64,000 bases of DNA, from contig NZ_CP108093.1 in the NCBI RefSeq assembly GCF_036188265.1, forward strand, positions 2,927,001 through 2,991,000, given 5' to 3'. Numbering within the stretch: the stretch's first letter is position 1; each line of letters starts with the position of its first letter. The translations under genes were made by a program, and so were the position numbers. The notes beneath the pieces were generated by a model, which saw nothing but the letters and a program-made list of their open reading frames with translations, had not been told where the DNA came from and searched no databases. Shown piece by piece: positions 1 to 9,458 of this stretch. This DNA comes from Streptomyces sp. NBC_00247 (lineage in GTDB: Bacteria; Actinomycetota; Actinomycetes; Streptomycetales; Streptomycetaceae).

Positions 1-1251
1 CACCGGGAGTCCGGTGAGGACGGGGCGCAGTTCGGGGTGGGCGGGGTCGGCCGCATGGGCGAGCAGTCCGGCGAGGAGGGCGGCGGAGACCTTGTCGTTC
101 CGGTCGAGTCCGCTTCCGTCGCCGAGCCGGGCGCCGGTGACGGGCATACCGATCTTCTTCAGCTGTGCGGTGACCGCGCCGCGGGCTCCGGCGAAGCTGG
201 CCGGGCGGCCGGTGCCGAGGGCGGTCTGCCGGGCGAGGGCCTCGGCGAGGTCGTTGTCGCTGTTGGTGAGGGTGCGTTCGACCAGTGCGGAGAGCGGGTC
301 CGAGCGGTGGGTGGCGAGGGTGGTCGCCTTGGCCGCGGCCCGGTGGGAGCGCGGTTCGGCCGTCGCGTTCACGCCGCTGTCCTTCAGGTACCCGGCGAAC
401 AGGCGTGCGGCTTCGGCTGCGGGGTCGCCGGAGCGCGCGGCGGGCCCGTGGTCGCTCTTGTCGAGGCGCCCCTCGCGGACCATCAGCGCGCTGACCGGCG
501 CGATGTTGTCGTTGGGGCCGATGGGGTGACGGGCGGGTCCGGAGTAGGCGGAGGCGTCGTACGTGAGGGCGACCTTTCGCACCTTCCGGTCCGTCAGGGC
601 CTTCGCGGTGGACCGGGCCAGCGCGCGCAGCCCGGCCTCGTCCAGGGTGGGGTCGCCGCCGCCGACGAGGGTGACGGTGCGCAGGTCGGGCGAGGCGCGC
701 ACGGTGGTGTCGATGCGGTGGTCGGGGCCGAGCGCGGAGAGCGCGGCGACCGTGGTGGCGAGCTTGACGGTGGAGGCCGGGGTCATCGGTGTACCGGCGG
801 CGCGCGCGTAGATCTGCTTGCCGGTGGCGGTGTCGACGACGACGGCCGTCGTACGGGTGCCGAGCGCGGGCGCCTTCATCAGCGGGTCCAGCGCCTTGCC
901 CGGCGCGAGTGCCGTCCCGGCCGGGGTGCGGCCGGTGCCGGTGCCGAGCGCGGCGAGCACCGCCGCGGCGCTGGGCGCCGGCTTGGGCTCGGCCGGGCTT
1001 GCCGAGGAACTCCGGTGAGCTGTGTCACCTGTACGGCCCTGGTCGGCGGCCCGGGCGCGTTCGGCCGTACGCTGACCGTTGTCCCAGGGGCCGGCGGCGA
1101 ACACGGCGCCGGCGGCGACCACCAGGCCGAGAACCGCGGAGCCTGCGACGAGCCGCCAGCTGTCCGGCAGGGCCGGTTTTCCGGTCAGGCTCTTCAGCTT
1201 GCCCCAGGGGTCCGACGGTTCCTTCGACGGTTCATCCACCGGCTCGGCCAC
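1..1251 (-). CDS. dacB: D-alanyl-D-alanine carboxypeptidase/endopeptidase, PBP4 (S13) family, 3' end outside window
   Basis: Penicillin-binding protein that trims or cleaves stem peptides of peptidoglycan outside the membrane. The visible N-terminal 416 or so residues show a cytoplasmic stretch, one signal-anchor helix ([19 protein letters not shown]), a Pro/Ala-rich linker, then the S13 serine signature STVK (Ser nucleophile and Lys general base) and the second motif SDN within [11 protein letters not shown]. The third motif (KTG type) would lie beyond the window edge. The GTG start is chosen because AAGGGG lies 10 nt upstream; a second in-frame GTG is four codons further in. It diverges from the pyrophosphatase gene. 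Family assignment is firm; length and C-terminus cannot be judged. Confidence 0.93.
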   Translation of the reverse strand, partial: MAEPVDEPSKEPSDPWGKLKSLTGKPALPDSWRLVAGSAVLGLVVAAGAVFAAGPWDNGQRTAERARAADQGRTGDTAHRSSSASPAEPKPAPSAAAVLAALGTGTGRTPAGTALAPGKALDPLMKAPALGTRTTAVVVDTATGKQIYARAAGTPMTPASTVKLATTVAALSALGPDHRIDTTVRASPDLRTVTLVGGGDPTLDEAGLRALARSTAKALTDRKVRKVALTYDASAYSGPARHPIGPNDNIAPVSALMVREGRLDKSDHGPAARSGDPAAEAARLFAGYLKDSGVNATAEPRSHRAAAKATTLATHRSDPLSALVERTLTNSDNDLAEALARQTALGTGRPASFAGARGAVTAQLKKIGMPVTGARLGDGSGLDRNDKVSAALLAGLLAHAADPAHPELRPVLTGLPV

Positions 1252-1337
1252 CGTTGACCAGCCCCTTTCGCGAGCACACTTCTGCGTGGGGGACACTTAA
1301 CCACCAGTCGTATGTGTTGATCATGGAGGAGCCACCC

Positions 1338-1832
1338 GTGGAGTTCGACGTCACCATCGAGATCCCGAAGGGTTCGCGGAACAAGTACGAGGTGGACCAC
1401 GAGACCGGTCGGATCCGCCTGGACCGTCGACTCTTCACCTCGACCAGCTACCCCGCCGACTACGGATTCGTCGAGAACACCCTCGGCGAGGACGGCGACC
1501 CGCTGGACGCGCTGGTCATCCTGGACGAGCCCACGTTCCCCGGATGCCTCATCAAGTGCCGCGCCATCGGCATGTTCCGCATGACGGACGAGGCCGGCGG
1601 CGACGACAAGCTGCTGTGCGTCCCCGCGTCGGACCCGCGCGTCGAGCACCTGCAGGACATCCAGCACGTGTCGGAGTTCGACCGCCTGGAGATCCAGCAC
1701 TTCTTCGAGGTCTACAAGGACCTGGAGCCGGGCAAGTCCGTCGAGGGCGCCGACTGGGTCGGCCGTGTCGCGGCCGAGGCCGAGATCGAGGCCTCCTACA
1801 AGCGTCTGCAGGACCAGGGCGGCGCGCACTGA
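1338..1832 (+). CDS. ppa: Inorganic pyrophosphatase (family I)
   Basis: Cytoplasmic enzyme hydrolysing pyrophosphate to two phosphates, pulling biosynthetic reactions forward. The 164-residue length fits bacterial soluble PPases. Visible signatures are [10 protein letters not shown] near the N-terminus, YPADYGF, and the metal-binding [10 protein letters not shown] (the D-x-D-P-x-D signature), with YKDLEPGK toward the C-terminus. The GTG start is preferred over the ATG five codons upstream because GGAGGAG sits at the right distance before GTG and the family begins with a V/M-E-F-D-V-type sequence. It is transcribed divergently from dacB and followed by a strong hairpin terminator. Confidence 0.97.
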   Translation: MEFDVTIEIPKGSRNKYEVDHETGRIRLDRRLFTSTSYPADYGFVENTLGEDGDPLDALVILDEPTFPGCLIKCRAIGMFRMTDEAGGDDKLLCVPASDPRVEHLQDIQHVSEFDRLEIQHFFEVYKDLEPGKSVEGADWVGRVAAEAEIEASYKRLQDQGGAH

Positions 1833-1944
1833 CGCGGTCCCTCTCCCGGGGCCGCACGGCCCCTGCCGGTTCCGCTTCCGTACGGGTGGCGGGGCCGGGG
1901 CACGGGGACCCGAGGGTCCTCGTGACGGCTTGAGGACAGCGTGG

Positions 1945-1980
1945 ACGGGCGGTACACCTCACCGGTGTGCCGCCCGTTTC
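1945..1980 (+). terminator. Rho-independent-like terminator after ppa
   Basis: A 14-bp stem (ACGGGCGGTACACC pairing with GGTGTGCCGCCCGT, one wobble pair) with a five-base loop is followed by TTT. It lies about 110 bases after the ppa stop and before the exporter gene, so it would end the ppa transcript. Confidence 0.8.
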
Positions 1981-2061
1981 GCGTGCGGGTCCCTTGGCCG
2001 TGCCCATACTGGGCAGGAGTGCGGCCAGGACGCATCGGGCCAGGAAGAGCGAGGTCAGGCA

Positions 2062-3765
2062 GTGGCGGAACAGGGCGGTCCGGAGGACCAGAAGCCCCAG
2101 TCCGACGAGGCGCACAGTGCGTTCACCGCGCCCGCCGGGGTGGAGCAGCCCACGCCGCCGCTCGAAGAGGACCATCCGACCTCGGAGTTCGCGGTACCGG
2201 CCGGGGTGCAGCCGGAGCCGTCCAGTCCGGGTTCCGCTTCCGGTCCGGGAGGGGCCGGCAAGAACTTCCCGAACTCGGACACCCTCGGCTCGGCCTTCAC
2301 GCCGCCCCGGGTGTACGACGCGAGCCAGACGCCCGCCTTCACCCCGGCGCAGGGCATCCCGATGGTCCGGCTGACCAAAGAGGCGCCCTGGCAGGACCGG
2401 ATGCGCACCATGCTCCGGATGCCGGTCACCGAGCGGCCCGCGGCGGAGAGCGTCCAGCGGACGGACGACTCGGGGCCCGCCGTGCCGAGGGTGCTCGACC
2501 TGACGCTCCGTATCGGCGAGCTGCTGCTGGCCGGCGGCGAGGGGGCCGAGGACGTGGAGGCCGCGATGTTCGCGGTGACGCGTTCGTACGGTCTGGACCG
2601 GTGCGAGCCGACCGTCACGTTCACCCTGCTCTCCATCTCGCACCAGCCTTCGCTGGTCGAGGACCCGGTCACGGCGAGCCGCACGGTGCGCCGCCGGGGC
2701 ACCGACTACAACCGGCTGGCGGCCGTCTTCCGGCTGATCGACGACATCACCACCGAGGACGTGGACGTCTCGCTGGAGGAGGCGTACCGGCGCCTCGCGG
2801 AAATCCGCCGCAACCGCCATCCCTTCCCCGGCTGGGCGCTCACGGTGGCCGCAGGGCTGCTCGCCGGGGCGGCCTCGGTGCTGGTCGGCGGTGGCGTGGT
2901 GGTGTTCTTCGTGGCGGCGGCCGGCGCCATGCTCGGCGACCGTCTGGCCTGGTTCTGCGCGGGGCGCGGGCTGCCGGAGTTCTACCAGTTCACCGTCGCC
3001 GCGATGCCGCCCGCCGCGCTCGGGGTGGCCCTGACGCTCACCCACTGGAGCGATGTGCGGCCGTCCGCCGTGATCACCGGTGGGCTCTTCGCGCTGCTGC
3101 CCGGGCGGGCGCTGGTGGCGGGTGTGCAGGACGGTCTGACCGGCTACTACATCACCGCCGCCGCGCGCCTGCTGGAAGTCATGTACTTCTTCATCGGGAT
3201 CGTGGTCGGGGTGCTGGTGGTGCTCTACCTGGGGCTCCAGCTGGGTGCCACGCTCAATCCGGAGGAACGTTTCGTCGCACACGACCGGCCGGTGCTCCAG
3301 ATCCTGGTGTCGATGGCGCTGAGTCTGGCCTTCGCGATCCTGCTCCAGCAGGAACGGTCCACCGTGCTCGCGGTCACCCTCAACGGCGGGGTCGCCTGGA
3401 TCGTCTACGGGGCGATGGCCCGCACCGGCGGTCTCTCGCCGGTCGCGGCGACGGCGGTGGCGGCCGGCCTGGTCGGCCTGTTCGGGCAGCTCTTCTCGCG
3501 CTACCGCTACACCTCCTCGCTGCCGTTCATCACGGCGGCCATCGGCCCGCTGCTGCCCGGTTCGGCGACCTACTTCGGGCTGCTGGGCGTCGCCCAGGGC
3601 GAGCTGGACCGGGGGCTCGCCTCGCTCTCCACGGCGGTGGCGACGGCGCTGGCCATCGCGATCGGGGTGAACCTCGGGAGCGAGATCTCCCGGCTCTTCA
3701 TGCGGGTACCGGGTACGGAGACCGGCGCGGGCCGCAGGGCGGCCAAGCGCACCCGCGGGTTCTGA
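2062..3765 (+). CDS. Threonine/serine exporter family membrane protein (ThrE-like)
   Basis: A 567-residue membrane protein of the ThrE/DUF1212 family, whose studied members export threonine and serine. The first 120 or so residues are acidic, Pro/Gly-rich and probably disordered. The conserved cytoplasmic domain follows, with the family signature LLLAGGEGAEDVEAAM, and then about ten hydrophobic helices in two blocks (the DUF1212 half and the DUF3815 half). The GTG start has GAGG about seven bases upstream and gives M-A-E-Q-G. No partner gene is coupled to it. Function in this organism is inferred from the family; the substrate could differ. Confidence 0.85.
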   Translation: MAEQGGPEDQKPQSDEAHSAFTAPAGVEQPTPPLEEDHPTSEFAVPAGVQPEPSSPGSASGPGGAGKNFPNSDTLGSAFTPPRVYDASQTPAFTPAQGIPMVRLTKEAPWQDRMRTMLRMPVTERPAAESVQRTDDSGPAVPRVLDLTLRIGELLLAGGEGAEDVEAAMFAVTRSYGLDRCEPTVTFTLLSISHQPSLVEDPVTASRTVRRRGTDYNRLAAVFRLIDDITTEDVDVSLEEAYRRLAEIRRNRHPFPGWALTVAAGLLAGAASVLVGGGVVVFFVAAAGAMLGDRLAWFCAGRGLPEFYQFTVAAMPPAALGVALTLTHWSDVRPSAVITGGLFALLPGRALVAGVQDGLTGYYITAAARLLEVMYFFIGIVVGVLVVLYLGLQLGATLNPEERFVAHDRPVLQILVSMALSLAFAILLQQERSTVLAVTLNGGVAWIVYGAMARTGGLSPVAATAVAAGLVGLFGQLFSRYRYTSSLPFITAAIGPLLPGSATYFGLLGVAQGELDRGLASLSTAVATALAIAIGVNLGSEISRLFMRVPGTETGAGRRAAKRTRGF

Positions 3766-3782
3766 CCGCCGGACCGTACGCG

Positions 3783-3825
3783 CGGACGGCGCCCGTCCCG
3801 TGCGTGCCGGGAGGGGCGCCGTCCG
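3783..3825. terminator. Bidirectional hairpin between convergent genes
   Basis: CGGACGGCGCC pairs exactly with GGCGCCGTCCG around a partly paired loop, in the short gap between the ThrE-like gene and the convergent DedA gene. Suits termination from either side, although no T run is present. Confidence 0.65.
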
Positions 3826-3847
3826 TGTGCGGGGTGCGGGGCGGGGT

Positions 3848-4558
3848 TCAGCGCTTGGCGTGACGGCCCCGGCGGCCGGCGGCGCCGCCGGGGCCGGTGG
3901 TGCGGTCGTCGTCGTCCTCGCGGCCCGCGGCGGCCTTCTTCGACTTGGAGCGGGCCCGGAGGAACTCGATCGCGATCGGCACCACGGAGATGAGCACGAT
4001 CAGGACGAGCATCGCCTCGATGTTCTGGTGAACGAACTCGATCTTGCCGAGCACCGCTCCGAGCACGGTCACCCCGACGCCCCAGAGGATGCCGCCGACG
4101 ATGTTGAAGATCAGGAACGAGCGGTAGTTCATCCGGCTGACACCGGCGATGATCGGCGTGAAGGTGCGGACCACGGGTACGAAGCGGGCCAGGATCAGCG
4201 ACTTCGGGCCGTACTTCTCGAAGAACTCGTGTGCCTTCTCGACGTTCTCCTGCTTGAAGAGCTTGGAGTCCGGACGGTTGAAGAGGGCGGGGCCCACCTT
4301 CCGGCCGAAGAGGTAGCCGACTTGGTCCCCGATGATCGCGGCGAGCCCGATCAGCACGCAGACCAGCCAGAGCGGGTAGCGCAGCTGGCCCGTGGTGACC
4401 AGCAGACCCGTGGTGAACAGGATCGAGTCGCCGGGCAGGAAGAACCCGATCAGCAGTCCGGACTCGGCGAACACGATGAGGAGGACGCCGGGAAGTCCGA
4501 AGGTGTTGATCAGATAGTCCGGGTCCAGCCAGCTCGGGCCGAGCGCAAGCGTATTCAA
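3848..4558 (-). CDS. DedA family membrane protein
   Basis: A 236-residue polytopic inner-membrane protein of the DedA/SNARE-associated superfamily, linked in other bacteria to lipid-carrier flipping and membrane homeostasis. Visible family features are the re-entrant-type segment ESGLLIGFFLPGDSILF, the loop GDQVGYLFGRKVG, and the FVPVVRTFTPIIAGVSRM block with its conserved R and G residues. The C-terminus is basic then acidic (RSKSKKAAAGREDDDD). I chose a TTG start (L-N-T-L-A-L-G) because GGAG stands nine bases before it. The frame stays open to 4702, but the upstream extension is unlike the family. Confidence 0.9.
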   Translation of the reverse strand: MNTLALGPSWLDPDYLINTFGLPGVLLIVFAESGLLIGFFLPGDSILFTTGLLVTTGQLRYPLWLVCVLIGLAAIIGDQVGYLFGRKVGPALFNRPDSKLFKQENVEKAHEFFEKYGPKSLILARFVPVVRTFTPIIAGVSRMNYRSFLIFNIVGGILWGVGVTVLGAVLGKIEFVHQNIEAMLVLIVLISVVPIAIEFLRARSKSKKAAAGREDDDDRTTGPGGAAGRRGRHAKR

Positions 4559-4704
4559 GGGTCCGGGCTCCAGGATCGTTCGGTGGGCGGCTGCGTGGCG
4601 CCCCAAGCTATCAACGCCCCGGGGATGCTCCGGGTTCCAGTGGCCGCAGTGAGCGTGCGCACGGCACCGGCCGGGGCAAAGCTGGACCCCGGGAGGTGTC
4701 ATCC

Positions 4705-5070
4705 ATGGGCATCGAGGATTACGGCGGCGGCCAGAGCGACCACGCGGACGTGCTCGTCGTCACCACGAACGACGTACCCGGGCATCAGGTGACCCGGGTG
4801 ATCGGTGAAGTGTTCGGACTGACCGTGCGCTCCCGCCACCTGGGCAGCCAGATCGGCGCCGGACTGAAGTCGATGATCGGCGGCGAGCTGAAGGGCCTGA
4901 CCAAGACCCTGGTCGAGACCCGCAACCAGGCGATGGAACGCCTCGTCGAGCAGGCGCGGGCGCGCGGCGCCAACGCGGTGCTGATGATGCGCTTCGACGT
5001 CTCCGAGGCGGCGGACGTGGGCACGGAGGTCTGCGCGTACGGAACGGCCGCGGTGATCAGCGAGCTGTAG
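4705..5070 (+). CDS. YbjQ/UPF0145 family protein
   Basis: A 121-residue cytoplasmic protein of the YbjQ (UPF0145) family, whose members form small oligomers of unknown function. The sequence contains the usual blocks VTTNDVPGHQVTRVIGEVFGL, a central GGELKGLTKTL, and RGANAVLMMRFDVSE. The ATG has GGGAGG eight bases upstream; an in-frame GTG three codons earlier is less well placed. It is divergent from DedA, with overlapping regulatory space of about 145 bases. Confidence 0.88.
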   Translation: MGIEDYGGGQSDHADVLVVTTNDVPGHQVTRVIGEVFGLTVRSRHLGSQIGAGLKSMIGGELKGLTKTLVETRNQAMERLVEQARARGANAVLMMRFDVSEAADVGTEVCAYGTAAVISEL

Positions 5071-5157
5071 CGGGCGGCGGCGTCCCGCGCGCGGGGCGTG
5101 CCGCGAGGCGTGGGAGATAAACGGCTTGTGCGGCTTTTGCGTGGATAGGGTGAGCCG

Positions 5158-6480
5158 GTGGCCTCCTCCTCCGCGTCGCCCTCTCCGGCCTCTGCCGCCT
5201 CCTCGGCCCGCGCTTTTCCCGGCCCGGTGCCCGCCCCCACGCCCGCTCGGCGGCTGCTGACCGGCCTGCTTCCCGCCCTGGTGGTGGGCGTCGTCTCGGC
5301 GCTGGTGCTGCTGGGTGTCAGCCTGCTGGCCGAAAGGTTCCAGGACGTGCTCTGGGAGAACCTCCCGGACGCGCTCGGGATCGGGCGGTACTCCTCGCTC
5401 TGGATGATCGTCATGCTCACCGCGACGGGCGTCGCGGTGGGCGTCGTCGTCCACCTTGCGCACGGCCACGCGGGCTCCGACCCGGCCACCACCGGGCTGG
5501 TGGGCGCCCCGCTGGGCCCCGGGGTCGTACCGGGGCTGCTGCTGGTCACCGTGCTGGCGCTGGCCGGCGGGGTGAGCCTCGGCCCGGAGAACCCGATCAC
5601 CGAGACCAACATCGCCCTCGCCTACTGGCTGGGCCGCCGGGTCGCCCCGGACGCGCCCGGCGAGTTGTGGACCGGGCTCGCGGCGGCCGGCACCATCGGC
5701 GCCCTGTTCGGCACCCCCGTCGCCGCCGCCCTCATCCTCTCCGAGTTCCTCGCCTCCCAGCCCGGCCCCGGCGCCCTCTGGGACCGCCTCTTCGGACCGC
5801 TCGCGGCGGGCACTGCCGGGGCACTGACCATGACACTGGCCGCGCACCCCAGCTTCGACATGTCGCTGCCCGCGTACACCCGCACCGACTGGGGCGATCT
5901 GCTCTCCGCCCTGGTGATCGCGTCGGCGGGCGCGGTGCTGGGGATGGCCGGGGTGCTCGCGACGCCCTGGGCGCACCGGGCGTTCAAGGCGCTGCGGTAC
6001 CCGGTGCTCGCGACGGCCGCCGGCGGGCTGGTGCTGGGACTCCTGGGTGCGCTGGGCGGCCATCTGACGCTCTTCAAGGGCCTGGACGAGGCGCGAGAGC
6101 TGACCGCCTCGCCCGACGGCTGGTCGGCCGGGGAGTTCGCGGTGATGGCGGTGGTCAAGATGGCGGCCCTGGTGGTGGCGGCCACCTGCGGGTTCCGGGG
6201 CGGCCGGATCTTCCCGGCGGTCTTCGCCGGGGTGGCCCTGGGGCTGTGCGCGCACGCCCTGGTGGACGCGGTCCCGCCCGCGCTCGCCGTGGCCTGCGCG
6301 GTGCTGGGCGTGGTGCTCGCGGTCACCCGGCAGGGCTGGCTCAGCCTCTTCACCGCCGCCGTGCTGGTGAGCGACCTGGCGGTGCTGCCGGTGCTCTGCG
6401 TGGCGGTGCTGCCCGCCTGGCTGCTGGTGACAGGGCGACCCCAGATGCAGCTGCGCGAGGACGGTACGGCCCTGCGGTGA
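5158..6480 (+). CDS. CLC-type ion channel/antiporter family membrane protein
   Basis: A 440-residue membrane protein with about ten to twelve hydrophobic segments, related to CLC chloride channels and proton antiporters. The selectivity-filter region reads GGVSLGPENPITE in place of the classical GREGP, and the later filter-type motif is GFRGGRIFPAVFAGVALG. This degenerate form is seen in an actinobacterial 'ion channel protein' subgroup, so transported ion and mechanism are uncertain. A TAGGGT hexamer lies six bases before the GTG start and there is no clear Shine-Dalgarno sequence, so the mRNA may be leaderless. A hairpin follows the stop. Confidence 0.82.
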   Translation: MASSSASPSPASAASSARAFPGPVPAPTPARRLLTGLLPALVVGVVSALVLLGVSLLAERFQDVLWENLPDALGIGRYSSLWMIVMLTATGVAVGVVVHLAHGHAGSDPATTGLVGAPLGPGVVPGLLLVTVLALAGGVSLGPENPITETNIALAYWLGRRVAPDAPGELWTGLAAAGTIGALFGTPVAAALILSEFLASQPGPGALWDRLFGPLAAGTAGALTMTLAAHPSFDMSLPAYTRTDWGDLLSALVIASAGAVLGMAGVLATPWAHRAFKALRYPVLATAAGGLVLGLLGALGGHLTLFKGLDEARELTASPDGWSAGEFAVMAVVKMAALVVAATCGFRGGRIFPAVFAGVALGLCAHALVDAVPPALAVACAVLGVVLAVTRQGWLSLFTAAVLVSDLAVLPVLCVAVLPAWLLVTGRPQMQLREDGTALR

Positions 6481-6504
6481 GGGGCCCGTGCGGCCCTGCG
6501 GCCC

Positions 6505-6530
6505 GAGCCGGTGCCGCAGGGCACCGGCTC
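6505..6530 (+). terminator. Hairpin terminator after the CLC-type gene
   Basis: GAGCCGGTGCC pairs exactly with GGCACCGGCTC around a four-base loop, 25 bases after the stop codon. The arm ends in CTC-TCC rather than a T run. Confidence 0.6.
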
Positions 6531-6649
6531 TCCTGCCGGACGTGCCGGTTGGGCCGTTTGTCCGTATCGTCACATGCGTACGGCCTCTCGGAGCCGCACG
6601 AGAACTCCCCGCCGTACGGCCCGCACACCCGACGCCCGGAGGATCTCGT

Positions 6650-7273
6650 ATGTCCACGCCCGTCAATGTCGCCGTCGTCTACTACTCCTCGACCGGCACC
6701 ATCGCGACGATCGCCAAGGCCCTCGCCGAGGACGCGGAGAAGGCCGGCGCCGACGTACGGCTGCGCAAGGTCGCCGAGCTCGCCCCGCAGGCCGCCATCG
6801 ATTCCAACCCCGCCTGGGCGGCCAACGCGCGGGAGACGGCCGGCATCGACGAGGTCGCCGCCGACGACCTCGTCTGGGCCGACGCGGTGATCTTCGGATC
6901 GCCGACCCGGTACGGAAACGTCGCCGCCCAGCTCAAGCAGTTCCTCGACACCCTCGGCGGCCTCTGGCAGGCGGGTGCGCTGGCCGACAAGGTCTACAGC
7001 GGCTTCACCGCCAGCGCCACCGCGCACGGCGGCCAGGAGTCGACGCTGCTCGCGCTCTACAACACCATCCACCACTTCGGCGGCATCCTCGTCTCCCCCG
7101 GGTACACCGACCCGTCGAAGTTCGTCGACGGCAACCCCTACGGCACCTCGCACGTCGCCGGCCAGGGGGACATCCCGGTCGGCGAACAGACGCTGACGGC
7201 GGCGCGCGTCCAGGCCGAGCGCGTCGTGAGGTTCACCCGGGCCATCAAGGCCGGACTCGCCGCCGGGGGCTGA
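6650..7273 (+). CDS. wrbA: NAD(P)H:quinone oxidoreductase, WrbA family flavoprotein
   Basis: A 207-residue flavodoxin-like enzyme that reduces quinones by two electrons with NAD(P)H, using FMN. The phosphate-binding loop YYSSTGTI follows strand 1, and SPTRYGNVAAQLKQFLD and SATAHGGQESTLL match the FMN and dimer contacts of WrbA proteins. The length is standard. GGAGG lies eight bases before the ATG. It is 80 bases upstream of the decarboxylase gene on the same strand; cotranscription is possible, but no functional link is obvious. Confidence 0.93.
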   Translation: MSTPVNVAVVYYSSTGTIATIAKALAEDAEKAGADVRLRKVAELAPQAAIDSNPAWAANARETAGIDEVAADDLVWADAVIFGSPTRYGNVAAQLKQFLDTLGGLWQAGALADKVYSGFTASATAHGGQESTLLALYNTIHHFGGILVSPGYTDPSKFVDGNPYGTSHVAGQGDIPVGEQTLTAARVQAERVVRFTRAIKAGLAAGG

Positions 7274-7353
7274 ACCCGCGGCGGGAACAACGGCTCGGAC
7301 GACAGCGGCGACGGACCCCGCGACCGGGGCCCTCGGACCGAGAGGACGTGCGC

Positions 7354-8775
7354 ATGGCACTCCACAAGGGATCACACGGCGACGACCACTCCGGCAAGGG
7401 CCGCAAGCTGGCCCTCAACCCCTTCTTCGGAGAGGCCGATCCGACGGCGGGCATGACCTCGGCGCCGCCGACGCACCGGCTCCCGGACGGCCCGCTCCCG
7501 CCGTCCACCGCGTACGGTCTCGTCCACGACGAGCTGATGCTCGACGGCAACTCCCGGCTGAACCTCGCCACCTTCGTCACCACCTGGATGGAACCCCAGG
7601 CCGGGGTGCTGATGGCGGAGTGCCGGGACAAGAACATGATCGACAAGGACGAGTACCCGCGCACCGCCGAGTTGGAGCGCCGGTGCGTCGCGATGCTCGC
7701 CGACCTGTGGAACGCGCCCGACCCCACCAACGCCGTGGGCTGCTCCACGACCGGCTCCAGCGAGGCCTGCATGCTCGCCGGTCTCGCGCTGAAGCGGCGC
7801 TGGGCGGCGAAGAACCCCGACCGCTATCCGGCCACCGCGCGGCCCAACCTGGTGATGGGCGTCAACGTGCAGGTGTGCTGGGAGAAGTTCTGCAACTTCT
7901 GGGAGGTGGAGGCCCGGCTCGTCCCCATGGAGGGCGAGCGCTTCCACATCGACCCGCAGGCGGCCGCCGACCTCTGCGACGAGAACACCATCGGGGTCGT
8001 CGGCATCCTCGGCTCCACCTTCGACGGCTCCTACGAGCCGGTCGCCGGCATCTGCGAGGCGCTGGACGCCCTCCAGGAACGCACCGGCCTCGACGTCCCG
8101 GTCCACGTCGACGGCGCCTCGGGCGCCATGGTCGCGCCGTTCGTCGACGAGGACCTGGTGTGGGACTTCCGGCTCCCCCGGGTGGCCTCCATCAACACCT
8201 CGGGCCACAAGTACGGCCTGGTCTACCCCGGCGTCGGCTGGGCGCTCTGGCGTACGCCCGAGGACCTCCCCGAGGAGCTCGTCTTCCGGGTCAACTACCT
8301 CGGCGGCGACATGCCCACCTTCGCACTGAACTTCTCCCGGCCCGGCGCCCAGGTCGTCGCGCAGTACTACACCTTCCTGCGGCTGGGCCGGGAAGGCTTC
8401 CGCGCCGTCCAGCAGACCTCCCGGGACGTGGCCCGGGGCCTCGCGACCCGGATCGAGGCACTCGGCGACTTCCGCCTCCTCACCCGGGGCGACGAACTGC
8501 CGGTCTTCGCCGTGACGACCGCGCCGGACGTGACGGCGTACGACGTCTTCGACGTGTCCCGCCGGCTGCGCGAGCACGGCTGGCTTGTGCCCGCGTACAC
8601 CTTCCCGGCCAACCGGCAGGACCTGTCGGTGCTGCGGATCGTCTGCCGCAACGGCTTCTCGTCCGACCTCGCCGAACTACTGCTGGAGGACCTGCGGGCC
8701 CTCCTGCCCGAACTGCGGCGACAGGCACGTCCGTTGAGCCGCGACAAGAGCGCCGCGACCTCGTTCCACCACTGA
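7354..8775 (+). CDS. gad: Glutamate decarboxylase (PLP-dependent)
   Basis: Converts L-glutamate to 4-aminobutyrate and CO2, consuming a proton; used in acid resistance or GABA shunt metabolism. The 473-residue protein carries the full group II decarboxylase pattern: the phosphate-binding GCSTTGSSEACMLAGL, VHVDGASGAMVAPF with the Asp that contacts the pyridine nitrogen, and SGHKYGLVYPG, where Lys286 should form the internal aldimine. The N-terminal ALNPFFGEADP segment and a C-terminal SFHH ending resemble E. coli GadB. No glutamate/GABA antiporter gene is adjacent. The ATG follows GAGAGGACG. Confidence 0.96.
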   Translation: MALHKGSHGDDHSGKGRKLALNPFFGEADPTAGMTSAPPTHRLPDGPLPPSTAYGLVHDELMLDGNSRLNLATFVTTWMEPQAGVLMAECRDKNMIDKDEYPRTAELERRCVAMLADLWNAPDPTNAVGCSTTGSSEACMLAGLALKRRWAAKNPDRYPATARPNLVMGVNVQVCWEKFCNFWEVEARLVPMEGERFHIDPQAAADLCDENTIGVVGILGSTFDGSYEPVAGICEALDALQERTGLDVPVHVDGASGAMVAPFVDEDLVWDFRLPRVASINTSGHKYGLVYPGVGWALWRTPEDLPEELVFRVNYLGGDMPTFALNFSRPGAQVVAQYYTFLRLGREGFRAVQQTSRDVARGLATRIEALGDFRLLTRGDELPVFAVTTAPDVTAYDVFDVSRRLREHGWLVPAYTFPANRQDLSVLRIVCRNGFSSDLAELLLEDLRALLPELRRQARPLSRDKSAATSFHH

Positions 8776-8793
8776 ACAGCCCTCGCCAGGGGT

Positions 8794-9327
8794 CTACTTG
8801 CGACTCTCGGCGATCAACTCGAAGGCGGTCCTGCCGTCCAGGGACTCTCGGATGATGTCGGCGTGACCGGCGTGCCGGGCGATCTCCTCGACCAGATGGA
8901 CCAACAGCCACCGCATGGAGACCTCCTCGTCCTTCGGGAACCAGGGCGCCGGGGGCAGCGGGAAGCTGTCGTCGAGGTCCGGGACCGACCGGACGAACTT
9001 CTCGGTCTCGGCGGCGACGCCGTCCCAGAACTCCAGCACCTGGGGCACGGTCTCGTCGCCGACGAGACGGAAGCTGTCCCCCCAGGTCTCCTGGGTGCGT
9101 GCCTTCTCGTTGGGCTGCCGCTGCGCCATCCGCAGCCAGTTCAGCTCCGTCTCGGCGACGTGCTTGGCCAGCCCGGAGAGGGAGAGCTCGCTCGCGCTCG
9201 GCCGGCTCGCCGCCTGCTCCTCGGTGAGACCGAGCAGAGTACGGCGGATCGCGCCGCGCTGGGCCTCCACGAAGGCGAGGAGGGTGGCGCGCTCGTCGCC
9301 GTGCGTCTCGGACACGTGAGTGACCAT
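8794..9327 (-). CDS. DinB superfamily protein (DUF664)
   Basis: A 177-residue four-helix-bundle protein. In this superfamily three histidines bind a metal, and some actinobacterial members are mycothiol- or bacillithiol-dependent transferases. The likely ligands are visible as His in LAKHVAETELNW and the pair in HLVEEIARHAGHAD. The RxTLLGLTEEQAASRPSASE stretch is the usual first helix and turn. It converges on the decarboxylase gene with an 18-base gap. Substrate unknown. Confidence 0.85.
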   Translation of the reverse strand: MVTHVSETHGDERATLLAFVEAQRGAIRRTLLGLTEEQAASRPSASELSLSGLAKHVAETELNWLRMAQRQPNEKARTQETWGDSFRLVGDETVPQVLEFWDGVAAETEKFVRSVPDLDDSFPLPPAPWFPKDEEVSMRWLLVHLVEEIARHAGHADIIRESLDGRTAFELIAESRK

Positions 9328-9458
9328 GCTGACCGTCCCGGAGTAGGGGGCCCTTCGAGGGCCCTGAGGCCGGTGCCCCCGTGGCCCCGACCGACACTCC
9401 TACGCTACGAGCCCTTGCGGACAGCTTCTGTCCGCGAGGCCGGGACACGCGGTCGCGT

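Noticed and set aside
1552..3282. Long minus-strand frame across ppa and the ThrE-like gene
   Set aside because: Shadow frame; both plus-strand genes have clear family motifs and ribosome-binding sites.
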